Shown here: one piece after another, positions 9,028-17,010 of the stretch
How the letters are laid out: each line of letters starts with the position of its first letter
Position numbering within the stretch: the first letter of the stretch is position 1
NCBI GenBank assembly: GCA_013042055.1
Contig: JABDQW010000023.1
Span: 1-48,208 of the forward strand
Length of the DNA: 48,208 bases
Origin: Gammaproteobacteria bacterium
GTDB taxonomy: Bacteria; Pseudomonadota; Gammaproteobacteria; SZUA-229
Direction: 5' to 3'
Notes under the pieces: generated by a model
What the model saw: only the letters and a program-made list of their open reading frames with translations
Database searches by the model: none
Told to the model about the DNA's origin: nothing
Position numbers and translations under genes: made by a program

Positions 9028-10404
9028 ATGAAAATCCTGATTCTGGGCGGCGGTCAAGTGGGGTCTACGGTTGCAGCTAATCTCGCATCTGAGGCTAATG
9101 ACATCACCTTGGTCGATACCAATATCAGCCTGCTCAACGATTTGCGCAGTCGTCTCGATATCCAGACCGTTGCTGGGCACGCATCTTTTCCGGAGGTGCT
9201 CCGGCGTGCAGGTATCATCGATACCGATATGTTGATCGCGGTGACCAACAGTGATGAAACTAACATGCTCGCCTGTCAGTTCGCACACTCGTTGTTCCAT
9301 ACTCCAACCAAAATCGCTCGTATTCGCGCGCAGGAATATCTCGAACATGAACATATTTTCTGTCATGAGGCTGTACCTGTGGATGTCATCATCAGCCCCG
9401 AGGAGATCGTTTCCAAATATGTACAACGTTTGATCGAATATCCGGGAGCGTTCCAGGTGCTCGATTTCGCCCATGGGCGTGCTCAGCTCGTTGGCGTAAA
9501 GGCGTATTATGGTGGGCCCCTGGTTGGGCATGAGATCAGGACGCTCAGAGATCACATGCCAACTGTCGATGCACGCGTTGCCGCTATCTACCGCCGGGGC
9601 AAAGGTATAACGCCGAAAGGTAGTCGCGTAATAGAGGCCGATGATGAAGTTTTTTTCATCGCTGCGAAAAAGGATATCCGCGCTGTCATGAGCGAACTGC
9701 GCAAACTGGATAAACCTTTTAAGCGCATCATGATCGCCGGGGGTGGCAATATTGGCAAACGCCTGGCAGAAGCCCTGGAGGACGACTATCAGGTCAAGTT
9801 ACTGGAATGCGACCCCGAGCGTTCGGAGCTGCTCTCGCACGAATTGAACAGAACGATCGTGTTGCTGGGTGACTCGGCAGATGAGGATTTGTTGCTGGAG
9901 GAAAATATCGATCAGATGGACGTATTCTGTACCGTTACCAACGATGATGAGGCCAATATCCTCTCATCCATGTTGGCGAAGCAGTTGGGTGCAGGTAAGG
10001 TGATGTCCTTGGTCAATCGCCACGCTTATGTCGACCTGATTGAACAGCAGGCGACCATCGATGTGGCGATATCACCGCAACAGGTGACAATCGGTGCTTT
10101 GCTGACTCATGTGCGGCGGGGGGATGTTGTTGCTGTACACTCGTTGCGGCGTGGTGTGGCTGAAGCCATCGAAGCTGTCGCGCACGGCGATGCCAGAACG
10201 TCGCGTGTCGTGGGTCGACGCATCGAACAGATTCCGCTACCCGAAGGTGCGACCATAGGAGCAATCGTACGCGGAGAGAAGGTCATGATGGCGCATCACG
10301 ATGCCTTGATCGAAACCGAAGACCATTTGATACTATTCATACAGGACAGGCGCACCACACCTGAGGTGGAGAAGTTATTCCAGGTGAGCTTCACCTTCGT
10401 GTAA
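9028..10404 (+). CDS. trkA: Trk potassium uptake regulatory subunit TrkA
   Basis: This 458-residue cytoplasmic gating subunit of the Trk K+ transporter has two RCK modules in tandem. Each opens with a Rossmann nucleotide-binding loop: MKILILGGGQVGSTVAANL at residue 1 and KRIMIAGGGNIGKRLAEAL at about residue 232. Each is followed by a TrkA-C domain (VGVKAYYGGPLVGHEI; EQIPLPEGATIGAIVRGEKVMMAH). The length matches E. coli TrkA. The partner channel gene trkH is 351 bp downstream, separated by a structured repeat rather than directly adjacent. The start is ATG at 9028. Confidence 0.97.
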   Translation: MKILILGGGQVGSTVAANLASEANDITLVDTNISLLNDLRSRLDIQTVAGHASFPEVLRRAGIIDTDMLIAVTNSDETNMLACQFAHSLFHTPTKIARIRAQEYLEHEHIFCHEAVPVDVIISPEEIVSKYVQRLIEYPGAFQVLDFAHGRAQLVGVKAYYGGPLVGHEIRTLRDHMPTVDARVAAIYRRGKGITPKGSRVIEADDEVFFIAAKKDIRAVMSELRKLDKPFKRIMIAGGGNIGKRLAEALEDDYQVKLLECDPERSELLSHELNRTIVLLGDSADEDLLLEENIDQMDVFCTVTNDDEANILSSMLAKQLGAGKVMSLVNRHAYVDLIEQQATIDVAISPQQVTIGALLTHVRRGDVVAVHSLRRGVAEAIEAVAHGDARTSRVVGRRIEQIPLPEGATIGAIVRGEKVMMAHHDALIETEDHLILFIQDRRTTPEVEKLFQVSFTFV

Positions 10405-10743
10405 CCCGCATTTATCAGCAGGCGACGTAGAACATTGATAAGGAATTGCTTTTCGCTCCAGAGCGGCGCTAGCCCAAATGCCTTACCAGGGGACGAGATG
10501 ATCACACCGAGATTTGGATTGATGAAATACATCCCAGTATTTCACCCCTGCGGGGTCGTCTTGCGGTCCAAATCCGTTTCAGACGGATTTGTCACAGCGG
10601 ATTTTGCGAAGAAGGGGAATAAGCTTGTGTATTGCCGACTGAGCAAAATCCGCTGTGGATTCAATTATCAAGTGAGGGCTTGTCCATCTGGTGAGACATG
10701 CGGGCTCCGGCCTGCTCCCGCGATCCTGATGAGAAATACGGTT
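10404..10743. repeat. Multi-hairpin inverted-repeat element filling the trkA-trkH gap
   Basis: The element is bounded by related inverted ends: ACCCGCATTTATCAGCAGG at 10404-10422, and CCTGATGAGAAATACGGTT at 10725-10743, which reads AACCGTATTTCTCATCAGG on the other strand (15 of 19 identical). Inside are four further palindromes. These are GAAATAC/GTATTTC (10524-10543), ACCCC/GGGGT (10544-10556), AAATCCGT/ACGGATTT (10570-10590), and a 15-bp perfect pair CACAGCGGATTTTGC (10593-10607) with GCAAAATCCGCTGTG (10643-10657). Its left end, continuing into GGCGACGTAGA, resembles the sequence after the FKBP gene at 40.6 kb. No coding sequence is seen. It looks like a miniature, transposase-less element. 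Confidence 0.65.
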
Positions 10744-10755
10744 TAAGACTGTATC

Positions 10756-12207
10756 ATGCACGCCGCCATTATCCTGCGACTCATCGGGCAACTTCTCATG
10801 CTGTTCAGCATCACGCTGCTGCCGCCGGTGATTATCGATATTTTCTATCGTGAAGATGCAGGGCAGGCGTTTTTCTACAGCTACTTGTTGCTATTGGTCA
10901 CCGGTTTCCTATTGTGGCTGCCAGTAAGTAACAAAAAGGCAGAGCTGCGTCTACGCGATGGTTTCGTCGTGGTCGTCATGTTCTGGACGGTGCTGGGACT
11001 TGCCGGCTCGTTGCCATTTTTGCTCTATGAGCCGTTAACGGTTTCGGTATCCGACGCGGTGTTTGAATCGATTTCAGGTCTGACGACCACGGGTGCAACA
11101 ACTCTGATTGGTCTTGACGAGCTGCCCCACAGCATCTTGTTCTATCGACAGGAGCTGCAATGGCTGGGCGGCATGGGCATTATCGTATTGGCTGTTGCTG
11201 TGATGCCGATGCTGGGCGTCGGTGGTATGCAGTTGTATCGGGCTGAGGCGCCGGGGCCGGTCAAGGACAGCAAACTCACCCCGCGCATTGCTGAAACCGC
11301 GAAGGCGCTCTGGTATATCTACCTCAGCCTGACTATCGCTTGTGCGCTGGCGTACTGGATTGCCGGTATGGGGCTGTTTGACGCCATATGTCACAGCTTT
11401 TCAACTGTCGCAATCGGCGGATTCTCGACTCATGACGCCAGTATCGGCTATTTCAACAGTGCGGTTATCGAGGCTATCGCGATCGTTTTCATGTTTCTTG
11501 GCGGCATGAATTTCGCGCTGCATTTCGTGGCTGTGCGCACGATGGATATCAAGCACTATTTGGGCGATTCCGAGCTGAAGCTGTATGTCGGCGTGCTGTT
11601 GTTCGTATCGACAGCGAGCATTGCCTACCTTTATTTGCACCATGATGTGCCCGATTTTCTCGATGCGATTCGACAGGGGCTGTTCCACGCGGTATCCATT
11701 GGAACGACCGCTGGCTTTGCGACGACCGACTTTTATGCCTGGCCGACATTTGTTCCAGTGATGTTGCTGTTCGCGAGTTTTGTCGGGGGGTGTGCGGGAT
11801 CAACCGGTGGGGGCATGAAGGTGATTCGTGTGTTGCTGCTGATCAAACAAGGCCAGCGTGAGATGATGCGCCTGATCCATCCCAATGCCCAGGTCGTGGT
11901 CAAGGTCGGCCGGCAACCGGTCAATAACGCGGTTATCAACGCTGTCTGGGGATTCTTTGCGGCATACGTGGCCTGTTTCGTCATTATGATGTTGTTGCTG
12001 ATGTTGGATGGCTATGATCAGATCACCGCATTCTCTGCGATAGCGGCGACGATCAATAATCTTGGGCCAGGTCTGGGTGAGGTCAGTGCTAATTACGCCG
12101 GTATTGATAATTTTTCCAAATGGCTGCTATGTTTCTCGATGCTGCTGGGCCGCCTGGAAATCTTTACGTTGTTGGTGATGCTGATGCCGTCATTCTGGCG
12201 TAAGTAA
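10756..12207 (+). CDS. trkH: Trk potassium uptake channel protein TrkH
   Basis: This 483-residue polytopic inner-membrane protein is the K+-conducting subunit of Trk. It has about ten hydrophobic segments and the four P-loop selectivity regions of the SKT superfamily, visible as SGLTTTGATTL, FSTVAIGGFSTHDAS, IGTTAGFATTDFY and NNLGPGLGE. The GGCAGSTGGGMKVIR stretch is typical of TrkH. It works with TrkA, encoded immediately upstream across a repeat element. The start is ATG at 10756. The length and motif order are normal. Confidence 0.97.
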   Translation: MHAAIILRLIGQLLMLFSITLLPPVIIDIFYREDAGQAFFYSYLLLLVTGFLLWLPVSNKKAELRLRDGFVVVVMFWTVLGLAGSLPFLLYEPLTVSVSDAVFESISGLTTTGATTLIGLDELPHSILFYRQELQWLGGMGIIVLAVAVMPMLGVGGMQLYRAEAPGPVKDSKLTPRIAETAKALWYIYLSLTIACALAYWIAGMGLFDAICHSFSTVAIGGFSTHDASIGYFNSAVIEAIAIVFMFLGGMNFALHFVAVRTMDIKHYLGDSELKLYVGVLLFVSTASIAYLYLHHDVPDFLDAIRQGLFHAVSIGTTAGFATTDFYAWPTFVPVMLLFASFVGGCAGSTGGGMKVIRVLLLIKQGQREMMRLIHPNAQVVVKVGRQPVNNAVINAVWGFFAAYVACFVIMMLLLMLDGYDQITAFSAIAATINNLGPGLGEVSANYAGIDNFSKWLLCFSMLLGRLEIFTLLVMLMPSFWRK

Positions 12208-12215
12208 GCCGATTG

Positions 12216-12233
12216 TGAGAAATGCGGGCTAGC
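12216..12233 (-). repeat. Inverted copy of the GCTAGCCCGCATTTCTCA motif
   Basis: TGAGAAATGCGGGCTAGC follows the trkH stop by 8 nt and ends 6 nt before the ATG of the acyltransferase gene. It is the complement of GCTAGCCCGCATTTCTCA, the best copy of the motif that recurs after other genes here. Confidence 0.5.
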
Positions 12234-12239
12234 TGTGAT

Positions 12240-13193
12240 ATGAGTGTCAAGCAGTCCAATTTACACTTGTACCGATTTCGGATGGAATTGTTGCATCCGA
12301 GACATTGGCCTACCTGGGTGGGTTTGGGTGTTTACTTCGTTTTCACGTTGTTGCCAATGACCGTGATCGATTGGGCGGGCTGTCGACTGGGTGACTATGT
12401 TGCGAAGAAAAACAGGAAACGATTCAATATTGCCTGCGTCAATCTGGCGCTCTGCTTTCCTGACAAGAGCAAGCTCGAGATCGATCACCTGGTGATCGAG
12501 CATTTTCGTGCGCAGTTGCGTACCGCAATGCATTTGTTCATCGTCTGGTGGCGGCCGGTATTCATGGTCAGAGCCAGGATTGTTCGGCAAGGCTTTGAGC
12601 AGATCGATTATTTCAAGGCACAGGGAAAGCAAGTCATTGTCTTACTCAGCCACAGTGTCGGGCTGGATTTTGCAGCGGCAGCGGTTACGATGGATTACAA
12701 TACCAATGGTGTGTATAAGCCAATGCGAAATGAAGTAATCGACTTTATGTTCAGCCATGGACGTACGCGGTTTGGCGCCAAGTTTGGCGGTAAATTGTTT
12801 ACCCGGGACGATGGATTGCGCCCTTTGATCCGGGAAACCCGGGCGGGCAAGGTGCTGATCTATATCGCTGATGAGGATCTGGGAAAAGAGAACTCGGTGT
12901 TTGCGCCTTTTTTCGGTGTGCCCAAATCGACCATACCGGTGCTTGGACGGATGACCAAAGCCTGTAATGCAGTGGTTCTGCCCTGCGTCAGTTGCTATGA
13001 TCCAGCCCGTAAGAAATACCGCGTCAAATTGTACCCCGCGCTCGAAAACTTCCCCAGTGGCGATGATCAGGTTGATGCGACCGCTATGAACAAGGCGATC
13101 GAAAACACCATTCTCGAGTGCCCGCCGCAGTATTTGTGGACGTTCCGGTATTTCCAGACCCGACCTGAGGGCGAGGCGCCGGTTTATGAATAG
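12240..13193 (+). CDS. Lipid A biosynthesis acyltransferase (LpxL/LpxM family)
   Basis: This protein of about 317 residues adds a secondary acyl chain to the lipid A precursor at the inner membrane. The catalytic HX4D motif is HSVGLD near residue 135. One N-terminal hydrophobic segment (WVGLGVYFVFTLLPMTVI) anchors it, and the C-terminus has the family-typical PPQYLWTFRYFQTRPEGE. The start is placed at ATG 12240 (MSVKQSNLHLYRFRMELLHPRHWPTW) rather than the upstream 12222 codon, because the conserved region begins soon after. Whether it is the lauroyl (LpxL) or the myristoyl (LpxM) enzyme cannot be told from sequence reading alone, so no symbol is given. Confidence 0.9.
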   Translation: MSVKQSNLHLYRFRMELLHPRHWPTWVGLGVYFVFTLLPMTVIDWAGCRLGDYVAKKNRKRFNIACVNLALCFPDKSKLEIDHLVIEHFRAQLRTAMHLFIVWWRPVFMVRARIVRQGFEQIDYFKAQGKQVIVLLSHSVGLDFAAAAVTMDYNTNGVYKPMRNEVIDFMFSHGRTRFGAKFGGKLFTRDDGLRPLIRETRAGKVLIYIADEDLGKENSVFAPFFGVPKSTIPVLGRMTKACNAVVLPCVSCYDPARKKYRVKLYPALENFPSGDDQVDATAMNKAIENTILECPPQYLWTFRYFQTRPEGEAPVYE

Positions 13194-13216
13194 TGCCTCA
13201 GTTTTCGAGGGGGAAG

Positions 13217-13243
13217 CAGGGATTGACTCGAGATTCCCTGTTT
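13217..13243 (+). terminator. Possible weak terminator after the acyltransferase gene
   Basis: CAGGGA (13217-13222) and TCCCTG (13235-13240) can pair, followed by TTT. It lies 24 nt after the stop codon. The stem is short and the T-run minimal, so the call is tentative. Confidence 0.35.
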
Positions 13244-13270
13244 GACGTGCGTGCGGTTATGACGGGCATT

Positions 13271-13295
13271 AAAAAACCCCCGGTTGCCCGGGGGT
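13271..13295 (-). terminator. Intrinsic terminator of the CsrB-like RNA
   Basis: On the minus strand CCCCCGG-GCAA-CCGGGGG is followed by TTTTTT. The GC-only 7-bp stem, tetraloop and six-T tract make a textbook Rho-independent terminator. On the plus strand no T-run follows, so it serves the minus-strand RNA. Confidence 0.9.
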
Positions 13296-13458
13296 ACGCA
13301 AACGTCCTTGCTAGGTGATCGAGCCTCGCGCTAGTGCAGTTCCATTACAGCCTGTTGTTCCATCCGGGAGTATGTCATCCTTGGGTTCCGTTTCCCGTAT
13401 CCGTGTGATACTGCAGTTATGTCCTTATGTCCCTGTTCGGCTCATTCCCTGTGTCCTG
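13271..13458 (-). ncRNA. CsrB/RsmZ-like regulatory sRNA (CsrA sponge), predicted
   Basis: Read on the minus strand, about 188 nt contain twelve GGA triplets, many as AGGA, GGGA or ACGGA: CAGGACA, CAGGGAA, CAGGGACA, AAGGACA, ACGGATA, CGGGAAA, ACGGAAC, AAGGATGA, CCGGATG, two TGGAAC and AAGGACG. This density of CsrA-binding motifs in a noncoding, terminator-ended transcript is the hallmark of CsrB/RsmY/RsmZ RNAs, which titrate CsrA. A CATAAT -10 box (13465-13470) lies 17 nt from a weak TAGATT -35, predicting a start near 13458. A GacA-type palindrome lies about 65 nt upstream. The 3' end is a clear intrinsic terminator. No ORF fits. The exact start and the CsrA binding are inferred. Confidence 0.85.
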
Positions 13459-13464
13459 TAATGA

Positions 13465-13493
13465 ATTATGCAGCGGTCGCGGCAATCAATCTA
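13465..13493 (-). promoter_or_regulatory. Predicted promoter of the CsrB-like RNA
   Basis: On the minus strand TAGATT (13488-13493) and CATAAT (13465-13470) are separated by 17 nt. The weak -35 with a good -10 fits a promoter needing an activator such as GacA/UvrY. Confidence 0.55.
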
Positions 13494-13514
13494 TCAGGAG
13501 GAATTGACATTGTG

Positions 13515-13532
13515 TGTAGGAAAAATCCTACA
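13515..13532. promoter_or_regulatory. GacA/UvrY-type upstream activating box
   Basis: TGTAGGAAAAATCCTACA is a perfect 6-6-6 palindrome matching the GacA box layout TGTAAG-N6-CTTACA, with G for A at the sixth position and its mirror. It lies about 65 nt upstream of the predicted start of the GGA-rich RNA. It also sits where the -35 of the dtd promoter would be. Confidence 0.75.
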
Positions 13533-13537
13533 AATGG

Positions 13538-13543
13538 TATAAT
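13538..13543 (+). promoter_or_regulatory. Putative -10 element for dtd
   Basis: A perfect TATAAT lies 25 nt before the dtd ATG. The sequence 17 nt upstream is TGTAGG, part of the GacA-type palindrome, so no normal -35 is present. It could be activator-dependent or sensitive to GacA binding. Confidence 0.5.
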
Positions 13544-13568
13544 TCATTGTAAATTCAGTTAGTTAATC

Positions 13569-14006
13569 ATGATCGCTTTATTGCAACGAGTCATATCCGC
13601 TTCGGTTACCGTCGAGGATGAGCGTATTGCCGACATCGGGCAGGGGCTGCTGGCGCTGATTGGCGTTGAGAAAAACGATACCGTGGCCAAGGCCGAGCGA
13701 CTGGCGGAGCGCATCCTGGGATACCGGGTATTTGCCGATGAGCGTGACAAAATGAACCAGAATGTCTGTAATGTCAACGGGAGTGTTTTGCTCGTGCCGC
13801 AGTTCACCCTGGCTGCGGACACCCGCAAGGGCATGCGGCCGAGTTTTTCCAGTGCCGCCGATCCCGAAACAGGAAGGATCTTGTTCGATCAACTTGTTGA
13901 TATAATGCGGAAACGAACTGACCGGATTCAAATCGGCAGATTTGGCGCCGATATGGCGGTAAAGTTGGTGAACGATGGTCCGGTGACGATTTGGTTGCGA
14001 GCCTGA
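13569..14006 (+). CDS. dtd: D-aminoacyl-tRNA deacylase
   Basis: This 145-residue enzyme hydrolyses D-aminoacyl-tRNAs and also Gly-tRNA(Ala), removing misacylated species. The N-terminus MIALLQRVISASVTVEDERIADIGQGLLALIGVE and the C-terminal NDGPVTIWLRA, which carries the cross-subunit GPVT motif, are typical. The other family motif, usually SQFTL, reads PQFTL here (LLVPQFTLAADTRKGMRPSF), so the threonine is kept and the serine is replaced. The length is normal. It is divergent from the predicted CsrB-like RNA and is followed by a promoter for the his operon. Confidence 0.96.
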   Translation: MIALLQRVISASVTVEDERIADIGQGLLALIGVEKNDTVAKAERLAERILGYRVFADERDKMNQNVCNVNGSVLLVPQFTLAADTRKGMRPSFSSAADPETGRILFDQLVDIMRKRTDRIQIGRFGADMAVKLVNDGPVTIWLRA

Positions 14007-14051
14007 ACGGGATTTTCGATCGTTCTGGTGAGCCATATGATTTTTATCGAA

Positions 14052-14057
14052 TATAAT
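14052..14057 (+). promoter_or_regulatory. Putative -10 box for the his-tat operon
   Basis: TATAAT occurs 93 nt before the hisB ATG, with no strong -35 seen 17 nt upstream. It lies in the 143-bp gap after dtd. No histidine-rich leader peptide or attenuator is visible in the leader. Confidence 0.4.
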
Positions 14058-14149
14058 AGCGACCTCGGACGCTTTCCTAATACCTTGAGCACACAAGCTG
14101 TAACGCAAACAAACAAAATAGTCAGATTCATGTTCATCGGAGATACACA

Positions 14150-14743
14150 ATGAGCCAGCGCACGGCGGAGGTTGAGCGTAAAACCAGTGAGACACAGATC
14201 CAGGTGAGCGTCAATCTGGATGGAAATGGGCATTGCAAGCTCGAGACCGGCGTGCCATTTCTAGAACACATGCTTGACCAAGTGGGTCGTCATGGTTTGA
14301 TCGACATCGAGATCGTCGCGCAAGGCGATCTGCACATCGATGCTCACCACACCGTAGAAGACATAGGCATTACGCTCGGGCAGGCGGTCGCTAAGGCGGT
14401 CGCAGACAAGACCGGCATCGTGCGCTATGGTCATTCGTATGTGCCACTGGATGAGGCCTTGTCGCGCGTTGTCATCGATTTCTCGGGACGTCCGGGCCTT
14501 GAGTATCACGTTCGATATTCACGCGCGATGATCGGCGAGTTTGATGTCGATTTGTTACACGAATTTTTTCAGGGATTCGTCAATCATGCCGGTGTTACCC
14601 TGCATATCGATAACATACGAGGTGTCAACGCCCATCACGTCGCCGAGACCGTTTTCAAGGCTTTCGGGCGTGCCCTGCGCATGGCATTGTCGTACGATCA
14701 GCGGATGGAAGGCATGATGCCGAGCACAAAGGGGGCCTTGTAG
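14150..14743 (+). CDS. hisB: Imidazoleglycerol-phosphate dehydratase
   Basis: This 197-residue enzyme catalyses the sixth step of histidine synthesis, dehydrating imidazole glycerol phosphate. Manganese-ligand motifs are present: [39 protein letters not shown], and the second half FEFFQGF-like [17 protein letters not shown] and [19 protein letters not shown]. It is the monofunctional form, lacking the N-terminal histidinol-phosphatase domain of the E. coli HisB fusion. It is first in the his block and ends 5 nt before hisH. Confidence 0.98.
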   Translation: MSQRTAEVERKTSETQIQVSVNLDGNGHCKLETGVPFLEHMLDQVGRHGLIDIEIVAQGDLHIDAHHTVEDIGITLGQAVAKAVADKTGIVRYGHSYVPLDEALSRVVIDFSGRPGLEYHVRYSRAMIGEFDVDLLHEFFQGFVNHAGVTLHIDNIRGVNAHHVAETVFKAFGRALRMALSYDQRMEGMMPSTKGAL

Positions 14744-14748
14744 TAACG

Positions 14749-15396
14749 ATGTCGATGATCGCTGTCGTTGATTACGGCATGGGAAATTTGCGCTCGGTTG
14801 ATAAGGCGTTGGAGCATGTCGCCCAGTCCGGCCAGCATGTGCATATAACCTCGAAGGCCGAGGACATAGTGTCAGCAGATCGAGTCGTTTTCCCAGGTCA
14901 GGGAGCAGCGCGCGACTGCATGCGTGAATTGACCGAGCGACACTTGATCGAGCCGGTGTTGCAAGCTGCCAGGGAAAAGCCGTTTCTCGGCATCTGTATG
15001 GGCTTGCAAGTGCTGATGTCTCGCTCTGAAGAAAACGACGGCGTTGATTGTATGGGCTTGTATCAAGGCGAAGTCCGCTTCTTTGGCAAGGAATTGAACA
15101 AGGATCAGTCCATCGAACCGTTAAAAATTCCACATATGGGTTGGAATAATGTTACGCAGACCATATCCCACCCACTTTGGCACGGTATTAAACAAGGCAG
15201 CCGTTTCTATTTTGTGCATAGCTACTATGTCGATCCAGTGAACGAAGCCATCGTCGCTGGGGAAACCAGCTATGACATCGTGTTCACATCGGCAGTCGCT
15301 TGCGATAATGTATTTGCGGTACAGTTTCATCCTGAAAAAAGTGCTGTCGACGGTTTACAGCTATTGAAAAACTTTACTCTGTGGGATGGACAATAA
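14749..15396 (+). CDS. hisH: Imidazole glycerol phosphate synthase, glutaminase subunit
   Basis: This 215-residue class I glutamine amidotransferase supplies ammonia to HisF. The oxyanion strand (RVVFPGQGAARDCM), the nucleophile elbow GICMGLQVLM, and the catalytic His and Glu in AVQFHPEKS are visible. The start is ATG 14749, though ATG 14755 (MIAVVDYGMGN) is also possible and would shorten it by two residues. It sits between hisB and hisA, as expected for the conserved his order. Confidence 0.98.
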   Translation: MSMIAVVDYGMGNLRSVDKALEHVAQSGQHVHITSKAEDIVSADRVVFPGQGAARDCMRELTERHLIEPVLQAAREKPFLGICMGLQVLMSRSEENDGVDCMGLYQGEVRFFGKELNKDQSIEPLKIPHMGWNNVTQTISHPLWHGIKQGSRFYFVHSYYVDPVNEAIVAGETSYDIVFTSAVACDNVFAVQFHPEKSAVDGLQLLKNFTLWDGQ

Positions 15397-15419
15397 GCAT
15401 TTATGGAGCTTGAAAAATC

Positions 15420-16175
15420 ATGTTATTGATCCCAGCGATCGACCTCAAAGATGGTCAATGTGTGCGCCTGCGTCAGGGCAATATGAACGACGACACGGTT
15501 TTTGCTGATGATCCGGTGGCGATGGCAGGGCACTGGGTTGCAGCCGGAACTAAAAGGCTGCATATCGTCGACCTTAACGGTGCATTTGCCGGGAAGCCGC
15601 AAAATGCTGATGTGATCAACGAAATTGCCAGTCGTTATCCCGATATCGATATCCAGATCGGTGGCGGTATTCGTGACGAAGACACCATCGTCGCCTATCT
15701 CGATGCCGGTGTTCACTACGTCATTATCGGTACCAAGGCGGTGACAGATCCACACTTTATCAATGAAGTCTGCGTCGAGTTCCCTAACCGCATTATTGTG
15801 GGGCTGGACGCAAAGGATGGTAAGGTTGCCGTAGATGGTTGGTCCAAAGTTTCTAAGCACGATGTCATTGATATGGCGCAGCGATTCGAGGACGACGGCG
15901 TTGAAGCCATCATCTATACCGATATATCCCGTGACGGCATGATGCAGGGTTTGAATATCGATGCGACGGTGAAGCTGGCTCAGTCGATACACATCCCGGT
16001 GATTGCGTCGGGGGGGATCACGACGATGGATGATATCAAAGCGCTGAATGAGGTTGCCGACGAAGGCATCATCGGCGCCATCACTGGGCGCGCGATTTAT
16101 GAAGGCGGCATCAATCTCGCCGAGGCCCAGCGCTGGCTCGCCGAGCACAGCAGTGATTTCGGTGACGTCTACTAA
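15420..16175 (+). CDS. hisA: ProFAR isomerase (HisA)
   Basis: This 251-residue TIM-barrel isomerase converts ProFAR to PRFAR. The catalytic aspartates are in [15 protein letters not shown] (D8) and [15 protein letters not shown]. The phosphate-binding repeats [12 protein letters not shown] and [13 protein letters not shown] mark the two half-barrels. The start is ATG 15420 with a GGAGC-like ribosome site. A GCCCGCATTTCTCA motif separates it from hisF. Confidence 0.98.
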   Translation: MLLIPAIDLKDGQCVRLRQGNMNDDTVFADDPVAMAGHWVAAGTKRLHIVDLNGAFAGKPQNADVINEIASRYPDIDIQIGGGIRDEDTIVAYLDAGVHYVIIGTKAVTDPHFINEVCVEFPNRIIVGLDAKDGKVAVDGWSKVSKHDVIDMAQRFEDDGVEAIIYTDISRDGMMQGLNIDATVKLAQSIHIPVIASGGITTMDDIKALNEVADEGIIGAITGRAIYEGGINLAEAQRWLAEHSSDFGDVY

Positions 16176-16179
16176 ATTT

Positions 16180-16194
16180 GCCCGCATTTCTCAT
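16180..16194 (+). repeat. GCCCGCATTTCTCAT motif between hisA and hisF
   Basis: GCCCGCATTTCTCAT begins 5 nt after the hisA stop, and its last two bases form part of the hisF start codon. This is the same motif found after rsmB, trkA, trkH and the FKBP gene. Confidence 0.45.
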
Positions 16195-16966
16195 GTCACT
16201 CGCTAAACGTATCATACCCTGTCTCGATGTTGATAACGGGCGCGTTGTCAAAGGCGTCAAATTTGTCGATATTCGTGATGCCGGTGATCCGGTCGAGGTC
16301 GCCCGGCGTTATGACAAGGAAGGCGCCGACGAAATCACGTTTCTCGATATCACGGCGAGTTCGGACGATCGCGATACGATCGTGCATGTTGTCGAGCACG
16401 TAGCAGAGGAGGTATTCATACCGCTGACCGTTGGCGGTGGTATCCGCAAGCTTGAGGATGTCCGTACCATGCTCAACGCTGGAGCGGATAAGGTCGCTAT
16501 CAATACCGCCGCTGTGTTTAATCCCGATTTTGTCAAAGAGGCGAGCGACAGGGTGGGTTCACAATGCATTGTAGTAGCGATTGACGCCAAGCAAATCAGT
16601 GCAGACGGTGAGCCACTGCGATGGGAGATTTTTACTCACGGTGGGCGCAAGCCAACTGGGCTCGACGCGGTTGAGTGGGCACGTAAAATGGTCGAATACG
16701 GTGCCGGCGAAATACTCTTGACCAGTATGGATCGTGACGGTACCCGCATGGGTTTCGATATTGCGTTGACGCATACCATCGCAGAGGCGGTCTCGGTGCC
16801 CGTGATCGCATCCGGTGGTGTTGGCAATCTCGAGCATCTCGCTGAGGGCGTTCTACAAGGCATGGCTGATGCGGTATTGGCGGCGAGTATTTTTCATTTT
16901 GCTGAATTCAGTGTGCATGATGCCAAGGCGTACATGGCCGGGCGCGGCATCGAAGTGCGTCTGTAA
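16193..16966 (+). CDS. hisF: Imidazole glycerol phosphate synthase, cyclase subunit
   Basis: This 257-residue TIM barrel uses ammonia from HisH to close the imidazole ring and release AICAR. The N-terminus [24 protein letters not shown] carries the catalytic Asp of the first half-barrel, and VVAIDAKQ carries that of the second. The glycine-rich phosphate loops are [13 protein letters not shown] and [13 protein letters not shown]. The ORF track start at 16178 is a TTG. ATG 16193 matches the family N-terminus exactly and is preferred. Confidence 0.98.
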   Translation: MSLAKRIIPCLDVDNGRVVKGVKFVDIRDAGDPVEVARRYDKEGADEITFLDITASSDDRDTIVHVVEHVAEEVFIPLTVGGGIRKLEDVRTMLNAGADKVAINTAAVFNPDFVKEASDRVGSQCIVVAIDAKQISADGEPLRWEIFTHGGRKPTGLDAVEWARKMVEYGAGEILLTSMDRDGTRMGFDIALTHTIAEAVSVPVIASGGVGNLEHLAEGVLQGMADAVLAASIFHFAEFSVHDAKAYMAGRGIEVRL

Positions 16967-17010
16967 TTTTCCCCGTTAACCTATACTCTACCTTAGTGGG
17001 TTTCAGAATG

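Noticed and set aside
8911-9555. 214-codon minus-strand ORF over the start of trkA
   Set aside because: Antisense to TrkA; no recognisable domain or ribosome site.
13271-13294. Hairpin read as a plus-strand terminator for the acyltransferase gene
   Set aside because: On the plus strand the A-run precedes the stem and no T-run follows; it fits the minus strand only.
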